From NCBI GenBank assembly GCA_902778105.1, contig CACYWN010000009.1, forward strand, positions 43,570 through 107,569: a stretch of 64,000 nt of DNA, in the 5' to 3' direction. The notes beneath the pieces are model-generated. The model was not told the origin of the DNA, ran no database searches, and saw only the letters and a list, made by a program, of their open reading frames with translations. A program made the position numbers and the translations under genes. Each line of letters opens with the position of its first letter. The stretch's first letter is position 1. This stretch comes from an uncultured Bacteroidia bacterium. GTDB lineage: Bacteria; Bacteroidota; Bacteroidia; Bacteroidales; UBA932. Below are positions 18,190 through 27,022 of this stretch, piece by piece.

Positions 18190-18197
18190 TATCTTTG
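18190..18197 (+). promoter_or_regulatory. -7 box (TATCTTTG) for the FN3 lipoprotein gene
   Basis: Perfect TAnnTTTG match, 5 bases before the ATG at 18203, implying a leaderless or near-leaderless transcript. It directly follows the right arm of the inverted repeat at 18148-18189. Confidence 0.75.
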
Positions 18198-18202
18198 CCC
18201 TT

Positions 18203-18577
18203 ATGAAACCTAGACTCCTCCTGATTGTTGCACTGAGCCTGCTTCTCTCCTGCACTCGCACCCCCGCGCCGGAGCCTTTCCTGACGCCGGAATTCGAGCA
18301 GGTGCTTTTGGACGAGCATGTTCCGGGAGAGGTGACCATCACCTGCCGGATGAGCTCGATGGAGCAGATTACCGAGTACGGGATGTATTATACCGCCGAT
18401 TTGGAGCAGCCGGAGGAGAAGTGGCGGGGAGTGTCCGGAACCAGGGTGGGAGAGGATTCCTTCGCTGTTGCACTGAAGGATCTCGCGCCGGGGGCGACCT
18501 ACGCCTACCGGCTGTACATCGGCAACGGACGGACACGGACCTCATCGGCCCGGAATTATTACACGGTACCCGAATAA
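18203..18577 (+). CDS. Small FN3-like lipoprotein
   Basis: 124 residues from the ATG at 18203 (MKPRLLLIVALSLLLSC, a lipoprotein signal); a longer open frame upstream overlaps the previous gene and the promoter and is rejected. The rest is one FN3-like domain (VTITCRMSSMEQITEYGMYY, FAVALKDLAPGATYAYRLYI), common in Bacteroidetes surface lipoproteins. The stop is immediately followed by the ATG of the next gene, so the two are coupled. Confidence 0.75.
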   Translation: MKPRLLLIVALSLLLSCTRTPAPEPFLTPEFEQVLLDEHVPGEVTITCRMSSMEQITEYGMYYTADLEQPEEKWRGVSGTRVGEDSFAVALKDLAPGATYAYRLYIGNGRTRTSSARNYYTVPE

Positions 18578-19153
18578 ATGGAAAACAAGACCATCCCCGA
18601 GCTCCAGAGCCTGCTGGATGCCGTGGAGAAGAAATACGGACGCCCCATCGCGGCCCACAACGATTTCAACACCCTGTCGGTGGTGCTGGACCACGAATGC
18701 CACGAAATCCTTTCCTCCTCCACGCTCAAGCGGCTCTGGGGGTACGTGTCCCTCAGGACGACACCCCGGAAATCCACCCTGGATATCCTGTCCAAATACG
18801 TGGGATACAAGAACTTCAGCGATTTCCGGACCTCCCGTCTCGGAAAGTTGGACGATACCTCCGGATACCTGGAGACCTCTTACCTGCCCGCCGATGAGAT
18901 TCCGGACGGCGGTATCCTCCGCATCGGATGGGAACCTGACCGACTCTTGCTGATCCGGCGGATCGGACCCATCCTATTCGAAGTCGTCGAAAGCCACAAC
19001 TCCAAATTGAAGGTCGGAGACCGCTTCGAAGCCTCCTGCTTTTTCAAAGGCCTGCCGTTGATTCTGCCAACAGTTTACCGGAGCGGAGAAAAACTCCCCT
19101 CCTTCATCGCCGGAAAGGAAAAAGGGTTGAACCTGTTGCAGATTGAGCCTTAG
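18578..19153 (+). CDS. Unknown Bacteroidetes protein with HTH-like N-terminus
   Basis: 191 residues, cytoplasmic (no signal or membrane segment). Residues about 40-85 (SSSTLKRLWGYVSLRTTPRK, then LDILSKYVGYKNFSDF) look like a compact helical DNA-binding domain; the C-terminal half (about 105-185) is a small beta domain. I do not recognise a named family with confidence. The start codon touches the stop of the FN3 lipoprotein gene, and its stop overlaps the stop of the kinase gene on the other strand (19150-19153). The neighbourhood suggests a role in envelope signalling, which is inference only. Confidence 0.6.
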   Translation: MENKTIPELQSLLDAVEKKYGRPIAAHNDFNTLSVVLDHECHEILSSSTLKRLWGYVSLRTTPRKSTLDILSKYVGYKNFSDFRTSRLGKLDDTSGYLETSYLPADEIPDGGILRIGWEPDRLLLIRRIGPILFEVVESHNSKLKVGDRFEASCFFKGLPLILPTVYRSGEKLPSFIAGKEKGLNLLQIEP

Positions 19154-20142
19154 AGCGTCTTCTCGAACAGGTCGGTCGCCTGCTGGAAAATCCGTTCCAG
19201 ATCCTCTTCCTCCCGCTTGGGGGGAGAGGATTTTTCGATGTGTTCCGGCGGCGCTTTCACGGGAGGAGTCTGGATGAAAACCGTGTCCCTGACAGAAGCC
19301 GGAGCAGGAACGGAGACGGGCGCCGGCGCCGAAGGAACCGGACGGAAAAACAGAAACAGGGCGGCAATAGCCAGGATGACAAGCAGGGACGCCAGAATCA
19401 ACCAGACGCCCGTTCTGCGTCGGAGGGATTCCCGCACTTCCCGGGCGGAACGATACCTTTCGGAAGGGTCCCTCCGGAGGCATTTTGCAATGACAGGCCG
19501 ATGCCTTCCTGTCATTTCCCTCAGGACGCACCCCAGGGAATAGAGGTCACTCCGAACATCTCCTGGATGCCCCTCCAATACCTCGGGAGCCACGAAGCGG
19601 CGCGTCCCGGCAGGGACCTTGAGGACCACGGAATCCACACTGTCCGCCAACCCGAAATCAATCAGTTTAAGGTGCATTCCGTCATGGGTAACCATGATGT
19701 TGGAGGGTTTCAGGTCGCGATGGACAATCTGGTGGTGATGGATATATTCCAGGGCCTCACAGAGTTCTCCCGCCCATTGCTGGAAGGTCCGTTCATCCGG
19801 ACGGCCTTTCTTCAGATGCTCCTCCAGGGTCATCCCGTCAATCCACTCCATTTCGATGCACGGTCCCAGATCCGGGAAAACCGTATAGGCATACGTCTCA
19901 CAGACATTCGCATGGCGGAGGGAATACCCGGTTTCGAATTCCTTCCTGAGCATCGTTTCGTGGAGAAGGTTTCCGCGCCACTGGGGTTTCAGACACTTGT
20001 AGACCCGGAAACGCCCGGCCCGCTCACCCCGGTACAACTCGAAAAAGCCATCCTCGGAAGCGCTGAGGAGGGTGAATGTTCCGATATCGGGCTGGCCATA
20101 GCCGGAAACCGGTCCGAAGAAGCCGGAGTTGTTGTCGTCCAT
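19150..20142 (-). CDS. Hanks-type Ser/Thr protein kinase with one membrane helix
   Basis: 330 residues. VYK (Lys49) is the ATP-binding lysine, HRDLKPSN (141-148) the catalytic loop, DFG (162-164) the Mg2+ site and APE (185-187) the end of the activation segment, so the kinase looks active. The glycine-rich loop is degenerate. A membrane helix at about 246-266 follows a basic stretch (RESLRRRTG); the rest is a Pro-rich and acidic tail expected outside the membrane. Such kinases phosphorylate cytoplasmic targets in response to envelope cues. It has its own promoter (20147-20154), divergent from the barrel protein gene and convergent with the HTH-like gene. Confidence 0.92.
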   Translation of the reverse strand: MDDNNSGFFGPVSGYGQPDIGTFTLLSASEDGFFELYRGERAGRFRVYKCLKPQWRGNLLHETMLRKEFETGYSLRHANVCETYAYTVFPDLGPCIEMEWIDGMTLEEHLKKGRPDERTFQQWAGELCEALEYIHHHQIVHRDLKPSNIMVTHDGMHLKLIDFGLADSVDSVVLKVPAGTRRFVAPEVLEGHPGDVRSDLYSLGCVLREMTGRHRPVIAKCLRRDPSERYRSAREVRESLRRRTGVWLILASLLVILAIAALFLFFRPVPSAPAPVSVPAPASVRDTVFIQTPPVKAPPEHIEKSSPPKREEEDLERIFQQATDLFEKTL

Positions 20143-20146
20143 CTTT

Positions 20147-20154
20147 CAAAGATA
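20147..20154 (-). promoter_or_regulatory. -7 box (TATCTTTG) of the kinase gene
   Basis: Minus-strand TATCTTTG ends 4 bases before the ATG at 20142, so the transcript is probably leaderless. It is paired back to back with the TAACTTTG box of the divergent gene. Confidence 0.75.
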
Positions 20155-20166
20155 ACGCCTTTTTCG

Positions 20167-20174
20167 TAACTTTG
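20167..20174 (+). promoter_or_regulatory. -7 box (TAACTTTG) of the outer-membrane barrel gene
   Basis: TAACTTTG lies 7 bases before the ATG at 20182. The upstream promoter elements must overlap the kinase promoter, so the two divergent genes may be co-regulated. Confidence 0.7.
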
Positions 20175-20181
20175 CAATGCG

Positions 20182-21084
20182 ATGAAACGGCTCCTGCGGA
20201 TGGTCCTTACCGGGATTCTGGTCCTGTCGGCACAGGTTTATTCCCGTGCGAAAACCGCCTGCCCCGAGGACGGGACTCCCTGGGAGGACCTCCTGGACCG
20301 CTACGAACTCATCTGCCGCCAATGTCTGGACCTTCAGAAGCGGAAAGACGCCGGGGAGGATATCCCTTCCCGGAAACTCCTTGTCCTAGTGGACGAATTG
20401 GAACAGCTCCGGGAAGAACTCCGGGGCGTAACGGACAAGATGCCGCCCGCCGCCCGGCGGCGATTCGAGGCCATCCGTCGGATGTACGCCTCCGGGAAGT
20501 ATTACAACACACGGCCGCTGGAGGCCGCTTCCATCCCCCTACCGGTAACTTGCTCCGCTCCGTCAACCCCACCGGCCATCCTTCCTCAGAGGCCCGGGAC
20601 GCCGGTCCCGGAAAACCGGTATCCGTCTTTCCTGGCCGTATCGGCATCCGCCGTCGCGCCGGAGTGGGCCTACGGCGCCATGGTTTCCCACTGGAGCCGG
20701 AAATGGGGGTGGTATACTGCCTTCCGCAGCAATTACTCATTTCACAGAACCGCCTATGACGCCCTCTCGGACGGTACGGCTGGAACGACACGTATCTGGG
20801 CCAGCGGCCGTTCCGCCACGGACCGATTGTTCGTTACCGCCGGACCGACCTTTCGGCTGAGGGAACACTGGGGAGTATTCGGCGGATTGGGCTACGGATT
20901 CCGACGGCTCTGCTGGGAAGACTCGGAAAGGAACTGGATGCGGATCGCCGATGCTTCCTCCTCCGGTCTAAGCGTCGAAGCCGGGATTTCCTGGATCCAC
21001 CCTCGCTTCACCCTTTCCGCCGGCTGGATATCCTTGCCGCTATCCTACCACGCGCTTGCGCTTTCCGTCGGATACGCATTCTGA
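20182..21084 (+). CDS. Outer-membrane beta-barrel protein, uncharacterised
   Basis: 300 residues. A signal peptide (MKRLLRMVLTGILVLSAQVY) is followed by a helical, charged part (LLVLVDELEQLREELRGVTD, about 60-100), a Pro-rich linker, and a C-terminal half of alternating hydrophobic strands (GAMVSHWSRKWGWYTAF, LFVTAGPTFRLREHWGVFGG, ALALSVGYAF) typical of an outer-membrane barrel ending in Phe. The last 40 bases overlap the 3' end of the GH89 gene on the other strand. Divergent from the Ser/Thr kinase, which may regulate it or sense the same stress; that link is inferred from position. Confidence 0.65.
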   Translation: MKRLLRMVLTGILVLSAQVYSRAKTACPEDGTPWEDLLDRYELICRQCLDLQKRKDAGEDIPSRKLLVLVDELEQLREELRGVTDKMPPAARRRFEAIRRMYASGKYYNTRPLEAASIPLPVTCSAPSTPPAILPQRPGTPVPENRYPSFLAVSASAVAPEWAYGAMVSHWSRKWGWYTAFRSNYSFHRTAYDALSDGTAGTTRIWASGRSATDRLFVTAGPTFRLREHWGVFGGLGYGFRRLCWEDSERNWMRIADASSSGLSVEAGISWIHPRFTLSAGWISLPLSYHALALSVGYAF

Positions 21085-23195
21085 ACCGGACGTATGACCT
21101 GCTCAAAGACCTCCCGGGCAGCATCAATAGGGTCGGAAAGGGGGTCTGCAGGATAGGGGTCCGTACGGAATGGCCAGGGCTCTTCGACGGCATACCAGTC
21201 GATGGCAGCGCCGGAACCGGGTTGCCGGGCTTCCGCGTCGAAGAAGGCCTTCCAACGGGACCGGTAGAAATCGCGCAACAGACCGTTCCATTCCTTGTAG
21301 GCGTAGTCGTGGAGTTTGCCTCCGTCGGCGCAGGCCCGGTCGCCCCAGGTGGTTATCTGCAGGCGGGCGTTTCGCTCAAAGAGCGTGCGGACATCCGGAT
21401 CTCCCGGAGCCACGGCCTCCGCAAGGGCCAGCGCATCGCCGATCCAGGAACCCAACATCCATTCCCGGCGGCTGCCGAGCAGATGGTCTTGAGCCAGAAG
21501 CGCTTGCATAAAGGCGGAAGTATCACGGGCATACAACAATTCCCGTCCCTTGTCCGCCACCGCCTGGCGTACGACGTCCACCAGGTCATATTCGAAATTG
21601 TCATTCCCCCGGTACCGTTCCGCCACGGACAGCATCATGGCCGCCGCCCGGCGGACATCCTGCACGTCATAATACTGTTCTGCCCGGGAACGGGCATACA
21701 CCTGGAAGACGTCCCAGGCGGGACGGGCGCAGAAAACCGATTCCACGGGCCCCTGCTGATTGTTGGGGCGCCGGGCGTCGTAAATGGACGAAGCCAGAAG
21801 TTCCCATGCATCCTCCAACGCCTTGTCCCTCGTGCCGTAACGGGCGAACACATAATCCCGGACCCAATCCTCCACCGTCAACGAATCCCTCCAGGGAAGT
21901 TCTGACATGAGTTCGTACATCACCGGATTTCCTTCGACGGCCTCCATCGTGAAGCCGACACCCCGTAGGTCTCCGTTTCCGCGGGCGGCCGCATAATTCT
22001 CCACCAGTTCTCCCATCCGGCCATGCAGGCCGACGCGACCGCCGAAGCTCTGCAGCAGGCAGAAAAGCCAGTCGTGGCCCTGGAACCCCTTTTCGTTGTA
22101 CCACAGGGACTCTTTCATCCCCCATTTCGGCCGGCATTCGGAGAAAAGGTCCAGCACCAGCACGTCGCCCTTGGGCAGGGCGGCGAGCATTTCGTCGCGG
22201 GGATTCTCGCTCCATGCCTGCAGGACCCACACCGCATCCGGCGAGGCCTTTTTCATCGCCTCCAGGACAGCCAGTCCGGCCTGGGCGAAATCTACGCCGC
22301 CCGCATTCTTGCTCTCGTGGAAAGGATCCATCGAATAGTACTCTGCCTTGCCGAACAACCGTTCCTGTTCTTCGTAGTACATCGCGGCGATTTCCACAAA
22401 GCGTGCATCGGTCGGACTCAGGATGGAAGGGCACTGGATGTTATTCCAAAGGCCCTGGTCCGGAGCATCCAGTCCCAGATGCTCCGACGCGTCGTGTGGC
22501 ACCATTCCCGAATAGCCGGGCAGGACCGGCCGCATGCCCCATTCCTTCATCCGCTGCAAGATCCGCTTCTGGAGCGCTTCCTGATGCGGGAACCATCCCT
22601 CCGGAAGTGGTCCACCCCATTGTTCGATGTTGTTCATCTCGAACCACGCCAGATAGGCCGGCCCCGCAATGATGTCTGCCGCCTCTTCCGGTGAATATCC
22701 CAACCGGAGAAGGAAATTCCGCCACACACACTCATCCCCGACGGCCGCCAGCGGTAAATCCACCCCGTGAAGGGCCATCCAGTCCAGTTCCCGCTCCCAC
22801 TGCGGCCAGTCCCAGAACGCCATCGAATAGGAATATGTACAGTAATTGAAGTCGTAGAAGTAATCCAGGTCAGCGGTATGCCGCTCCGGGGTTTCCGGCA
22901 TGGGAAGTACGTCCGGCAGCGAGGCTGTCAGGCATTCCCGCGAAAGCTGGATGCCGCAATAATACTTCAGATACCAGTTCAGGCCTACGGCCAGGTGGAC
23001 GTAGCTGTCGGCGCGGACGACGGGTTTTCCACCGTGGGCATCGATCTCGAAAAAGGCCTCCGATGCATCCACAAGCTCGGTTTCAATCCGTTTAGACGCA
23101 CCCGGGTCGATGCGTTCCAGCAGCGCCTCCACCGGAGAGGGGCCCTGGCTGCAGGCCATGACGGCCAGCGCCAGGAGAATCAATATCCTTTTCAT
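21045..23195 (-). CDS. GH89 alpha-N-acetylglucosaminidase (NAGLU family), lipoprotein
   Basis: 716 residues from the ATG at 23195 (MKRILILLALAVMAC, lipobox Cys). This start overlaps the previous stop as ATGA, which decides it over an upstream in-frame start. The GH89 N-terminal, catalytic and C-terminal domains are all present: ELDWMALHGVDLPLAAVG, GPAYLAWFEMNNIEQWGGPL and VLPGYSGMVPHDA align with human NAGLU segments by eye. The enzyme releases terminal alpha-linked GlcNAc, as in heparan sulfate or alpha-GlcNAc-capped mucin O-glycans. Last gene of the PUL operon, probably facing the periplasm or cell surface. Its 3' end overlaps the barrel gene convergently by 40 bases. Confidence 0.93.
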   Translation of the reverse strand: MKRILILLALAVMACSQGPSPVEALLERIDPGASKRIETELVDASEAFFEIDAHGGKPVVRADSYVHLAVGLNWYLKYYCGIQLSRECLTASLPDVLPMPETPERHTADLDYFYDFNYCTYSYSMAFWDWPQWERELDWMALHGVDLPLAAVGDECVWRNFLLRLGYSPEEAADIIAGPAYLAWFEMNNIEQWGGPLPEGWFPHQEALQKRILQRMKEWGMRPVLPGYSGMVPHDASEHLGLDAPDQGLWNNIQCPSILSPTDARFVEIAAMYYEEQERLFGKAEYYSMDPFHESKNAGGVDFAQAGLAVLEAMKKASPDAVWVLQAWSENPRDEMLAALPKGDVLVLDLFSECRPKWGMKESLWYNEKGFQGHDWLFCLLQSFGGRVGLHGRMGELVENYAAARGNGDLRGVGFTMEAVEGNPVMYELMSELPWRDSLTVEDWVRDYVFARYGTRDKALEDAWELLASSIYDARRPNNQQGPVESVFCARPAWDVFQVYARSRAEQYYDVQDVRRAAAMMLSVAERYRGNDNFEYDLVDVVRQAVADKGRELLYARDTSAFMQALLAQDHLLGSRREWMLGSWIGDALALAEAVAPGDPDVRTLFERNARLQITTWGDRACADGGKLHDYAYKEWNGLLRDFYRSRWKAFFDAEARQPGSGAAIDWYAVEEPWPFRTDPYPADPLSDPIDAAREVFEQVIRPVQNAYPTESASAW

Positions 23196-26100
23196 AACAG
23201 TCCTCCTGCGTATTCCCTGAATTGTTTCCAATCATAATACGGGCCTTCGCCCAATGCCGGAATGGAGGTCTCGCGCTCGTTCAGGAGCAGTTTCACCTGC
23301 ACCCCCTTACGCCCCCGGTAGAAGACCATCTGCAGGTTCGCCGCCATCGGCGAAACCTTCCAGCCCTGCCAGGCCTTCGCGTAGTTCCGGATATCCGCCT
23401 CCCGGGCGCTGCACTCCTCCACGCCCAGCAGCGACAGGAGGCGGATCAGGATGGAATCGTGTCCGAACCGGAGCGTTGCGACGGCGGGAGAAGAGCCGGA
23501 AACGGCCACATCGGCCTTTTCCAAAAAATCTTTCAGAAGCGGACGGACACTCTGGGGACCGACCGTTCCGGTCACGTTGACGTAGTACATCCGCGTATCC
23601 ACGCATTGAAGGGCACCATAGAGCTCGTCCGGCGTAAACAGATCGTCAAAACTCACCGCGGAGGAAATATCCTGCATGCCCATGGCGAGATAGTACAAAT
23701 CCGAGACGGCGGCCATCGGGTCCGGCACGCGGGACACATCCTTCAGCAAGGACCGGAGAAGGCGTTGCGGATGGACATGCGATGCCTTGAAATCCTCATA
23801 AACTGTTGTGCGCCAATGGGATGTCTCGCTGTCCAGCGAGTCGATGGCGGGATTCTTCGGGACCAGTATAGCCATCGTTTCCGCATCGCTCCGCCGGGTC
23901 ACCGATAGGCCCGCGCACGCATCCAAAAGGCTGTCACAGAAGGCATCCATGCTCGCCTGGCAACGGCCGGCGGTACTGGAAGACGCCTCGATGACGGCAC
24001 CGGGTGCAAAGAGGGATGGATACCGGCCCATCAATCTCCCTGCAATCTCCTTGTGCTGCCGGACGCCTTGGCCGGACAACTGCCCACCCTTGCCTTCCAC
24101 TTCGGCCCACAAGGTCTCCAGGCGGTGCAGGAAATCTTCGCCCAAGGGTGTCAGATTCCCTTTACCGGCCTGCTCCCGGTAGAATGCCAACGGGCGAGAA
24201 TACCGCTCGTCTTTGGTCAGATACCGCGACCCGTGACGGCCATAGTGACTGATATAGAACGGCTTATACCCCTTCGGCGCCGGTGTTTCGCAAACCGGGT
24301 CCCCCGGATAAGCATAGTAAGTTCCGCCCGCCCGGCCCGGATCCGCCTTGACGGCCAGGTAATCCGGGTCCAGCGATTCAAAGGACCAGTTCACTTCCAG
24401 CGGATTATTCTTCATGCGCCAGACAAGCGGCCGGGAAGGATCGTTCAAGACCCAGATTTCCGCACCTTCGTGGATATCCTGCGCATGCAGGAGCGTCCGG
24501 GAACAGGCAACTTCCAAGCTGTCGAGGAGACGGTATTCCGTTCCGTTGAACAAGGTGCGCCCTTTCTCCCGAAGCGCATAATAATGGGTCCGCGGAAGAA
24601 TCATGAACGTTTCCCCGGCATCCAGGGCCAACCGGCTGCCGTCTTCCGGCATCCGCAGGCTCAGTTTTCCGGCCGATTCCAGCGATTCCGGACCCATCGT
24701 ATAGCTGCCCCGCCAGCCCCGCAAGTTCCGCTCGATTCCCCATTCCACGCACAGGGAGTCGCCGCGGGGAACCACGTCGATGTCAAACCGCCGCCGCTGC
24801 CCGTGCAGGTAACAGGTCACCCGATAGGGTGGATTCTCCAGGAAACTTCCCCGGTCAATCAGATTGCCCGCTTCCAGCGGAGAGGCAAAAGGGACCATCG
24901 TCAACGTCAATGTTCCCCCCTTCATCAAGTCCTGATGGGTGAGGAACAGGGAGTCGAGCAGGATCCCATTCAAGCGGGCCTCTTGAATCCGGCAGCGTTC
25001 CGGAGACAGGCCTTTCGCCTTGACAATAAAGCGGTTCCCATTGGAGAGCCGGATTTCACTCCGCTTGAAAACCGGGGTATGGACCACATAGCGGTCAGTC
25101 CCGGCCACGGGGTAAAGACCCAACTGATGGAAGGCCAGCCAGGCGGACATCGCCCCTGAATCGTCGTTGCCGGGAAGCCCCAGGGGCGTGTCATTGAAAT
25201 GGTCCGCCATGATCTGCAGGACCTGCCGGGAGGTCTTTTCCGGCTTGCCGATCCAATGATAAAGGCAAGGCGTCAGGAAGGAAGGCTCGTTGGCCACGTT
25301 GTAATAGCCGCCCTCGAAAAAGCGGTCCAGACGCTCATCGAAAGCTTCCGCTCCTCCGCAAATCTCCACCAGGCCAGGAACATCCTGCGGTACGCTCAAG
25401 GAATACTCCCAACTCGTTCCCTCGTAGAAAAAGGAACTCCACCACTTCGTGTACCACGGGCCCTCCACCATCGTAGGCGTGTAGCGGTAGCGCGCATCTC
25501 CCCGGTCGGAATAGCCATAGGGAAGGTCGTCCAACCACGTTCCCGACGCATCCCGGGGCATCAGGAATCCGGTCACCCCGTCGTCGGTCACATCATTCCG
25601 CCAAAGGTTTTTCCAATAGCCGCCCATTTGGCGGTACTCTTCTGCAATATCTTCATAACCAAGCCCTTCCGCCACAGTGGCGATGGCGGCATCGCAGGCG
25701 GCGTATTCCACCGTCCGGTTGCCCGCCCGGGGAATTCCCCAAGGGATGTAACCCAGGCTTCGGTATTCATCCAAACCGCCGCGCCCTTCGGCCTCGTCGT
25801 CCACGGGCGGGACCTCGGCATCTTTCAACATAGCCTTCAACGCCTCCTCGTAATCAATGCCTTCCATCCCTTTGACAAAGGCATCGGCAATGACGATCTC
25901 GGCATTGGAACCGCCCTGGGTGCGTCCGTTGGAATTCCCGCTCCGGGCGTCAGGCAGGTAACCGTCGTGGCGGTAGATGGTCAGAAGCGCATTGACGATG
26001 TCCCGTTCCCGGGCCGGGTCCAGGATCGTAATCATCGGCAAGGACGTCCGATAGGTATCCCAAAGGGCATAATAGTCGTCATAATAGACTTCGTCGCCGG

Positions 26101-27022
26101 CAGGAGCCCACTCGCCGGTCCGGTCCACCGGCATAAGCATCGTATGGTACAAGGCGGTATAGAACATCCGCTTGTCGCGGGCGCTTCCGGACACTTTCAC
26201 GCGGTCCAGGAGTTCCTTCCACTGTTCGACGCATTGGACCTTGATCTCCTCGAAACTGCTCCTTTCCACCATTTCCAGATTCTCCCGGGCCTTTTCCGTA
26301 TCCAGGAAAGAGATGCCTACCCGCACCTCCACGTCGTCCCGGTCAAAGGCGACCCGCGCCACATGTCCGTCCAGGGCCGTCTTGCTGAAAGGGGCATCGC
26401 TCCGCAGGTGGAAGAAAACTGTATAAGGGGCTCCGTTGTTCCAGCCGCCCCGGATCGTCTGGCTGCCGGAAATGTTCCGGTCGTCCAGGATGCTGACTTG
26501 AGCGTCCACGAATTCCTGCGCTTCCCGCGCCCCAGGGGTCTCGCTCCGGCCTAGGAAAAAGTCCAAGTCCAGCCGGAGGCATTTCTCCCCGGACGCCGGG
26601 TAATGGAAACGATAGACAGATGCCTTCTGGGCAGCCGTTACCTCTACGCCGATGCCGCTTTTCTCAAAGGACGTCGCGTAATATCCCAGCGAAATGTCCT
26701 CGACCCGACGATAATCGTACGTCTCCGCCGGGTCGAACTCGGCAAAAGGCATCAGGAGGATGTTCCCGTACTTGGGACCGCCCCCCGTACCGCTGACGTG
26801 TACTTGGGAAAAACCGTCCACGCGCTCAGGCACCGGCAGCCAACCGCTGTTCGGCGCCGTCGTGCAGTCGGGAGAAGGCTTGACCATCCCGAACGGGCAG
26901 GATGGGCCGACAAACACCCTTCCCAAGCCCTCGGAACCGATTCGCGGGTCCACATAATCTGTTACCGACCGGGTACAGGAAACCGCGAAAAGCGCTGCTG
27001 CAAGAAGAAACCGGATTTTCAT
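23192..27022 (-). CDS. GH92 alpha-mannosidase fused to a histidine acid phosphatase
   Basis: 1276 residues from the ATG at 27022 (MKIRFLLAAALFAVSC, lipobox Cys); it overlaps the GH28 stop by one base (TGATG). Residues about 20-740 are GH92: VDPRIGSEGLGRVFVGPSCP at the start, GYLPDARSGNSNGRTQGGSN, EGTSWEYSLSVPQD with the Glu that serves as general acid in GH92, and GNDDSGAMSAW holding the base-assisting Asp residues. About 740-915 is a linking region. About 918-1276 is a histidine acid phosphatase (MINPP/phytase-like): YISHYGRHGSRY with the catalytic RHG, and FGHDS with the HD proton donor. Two enzymes on one lipoprotein suggest removal of phosphate and mannose from the same glycan. No stop or frameshift was seen at the join. 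Confidence 0.9.
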   Translation of the reverse strand: MKIRFLLAAALFAVSCTRSVTDYVDPRIGSEGLGRVFVGPSCPFGMVKPSPDCTTAPNSGWLPVPERVDGFSQVHVSGTGGGPKYGNILLMPFAEFDPAETYDYRRVEDISLGYYATSFEKSGIGVEVTAAQKASVYRFHYPASGEKCLRLDLDFFLGRSETPGAREAQEFVDAQVSILDDRNISGSQTIRGGWNNGAPYTVFFHLRSDAPFSKTALDGHVARVAFDRDDVEVRVGISFLDTEKARENLEMVERSSFEEIKVQCVEQWKELLDRVKVSGSARDKRMFYTALYHTMLMPVDRTGEWAPAGDEVYYDDYYALWDTYRTSLPMITILDPARERDIVNALLTIYRHDGYLPDARSGNSNGRTQGGSNAEIVIADAFVKGMEGIDYEEALKAMLKDAEVPPVDDEAEGRGGLDEYRSLGYIPWGIPRAGNRTVEYAACDAAIATVAEGLGYEDIAEEYRQMGGYWKNLWRNDVTDDGVTGFLMPRDASGTWLDDLPYGYSDRGDARYRYTPTMVEGPWYTKWWSSFFYEGTSWEYSLSVPQDVPGLVEICGGAEAFDERLDRFFEGGYYNVANEPSFLTPCLYHWIGKPEKTSRQVLQIMADHFNDTPLGLPGNDDSGAMSAWLAFHQLGLYPVAGTDRYVVHTPVFKRSEIRLSNGNRFIVKAKGLSPERCRIQEARLNGILLDSLFLTHQDLMKGGTLTLTMVPFASPLEAGNLIDRGSFLENPPYRVTCYLHGQRRRFDIDVVPRGDSLCVEWGIERNLRGWRGSYTMGPESLESAGKLSLRMPEDGSRLALDAGETFMILPRTHYYALREKGRTLFNGTEYRLLDSLEVACSRTLLHAQDIHEGAEIWVLNDPSRPLVWRMKNNPLEVNWSFESLDPDYLAVKADPGRAGGTYYAYPGDPVCETPAPKGYKPFYISHYGRHGSRYLTKDERYSRPLAFYREQAGKGNLTPLGEDFLHRLETLWAEVEGKGGQLSGQGVRQHKEIAGRLMGRYPSLFAPGAVIEASSSTAGRCQASMDAFCDSLLDACAGLSVTRRSDAETMAILVPKNPAIDSLDSETSHWRTTVYEDFKASHVHPQRLLRSLLKDVSRVPDPMAAVSDLYYLAMGMQDISSAVSFDDLFTPDELYGALQCVDTRMYYVNVTGTVGPQSVRPLLKDFLEKADVAVSGSSPAVATLRFGHDSILIRLLSLLGVEECSAREADIRNYAKAWQGWKVSPMAANLQMVFYRGRKGVQVKLLLNERETSIPALGEGPYYDWKQFREYAGGLL

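Noticed and set aside
19217-19543. Plus-strand frames opposite the Ser/Thr kinase
   Set aside because: They cover the kinase catalytic and membrane regions in antisense; no start signal or motif.
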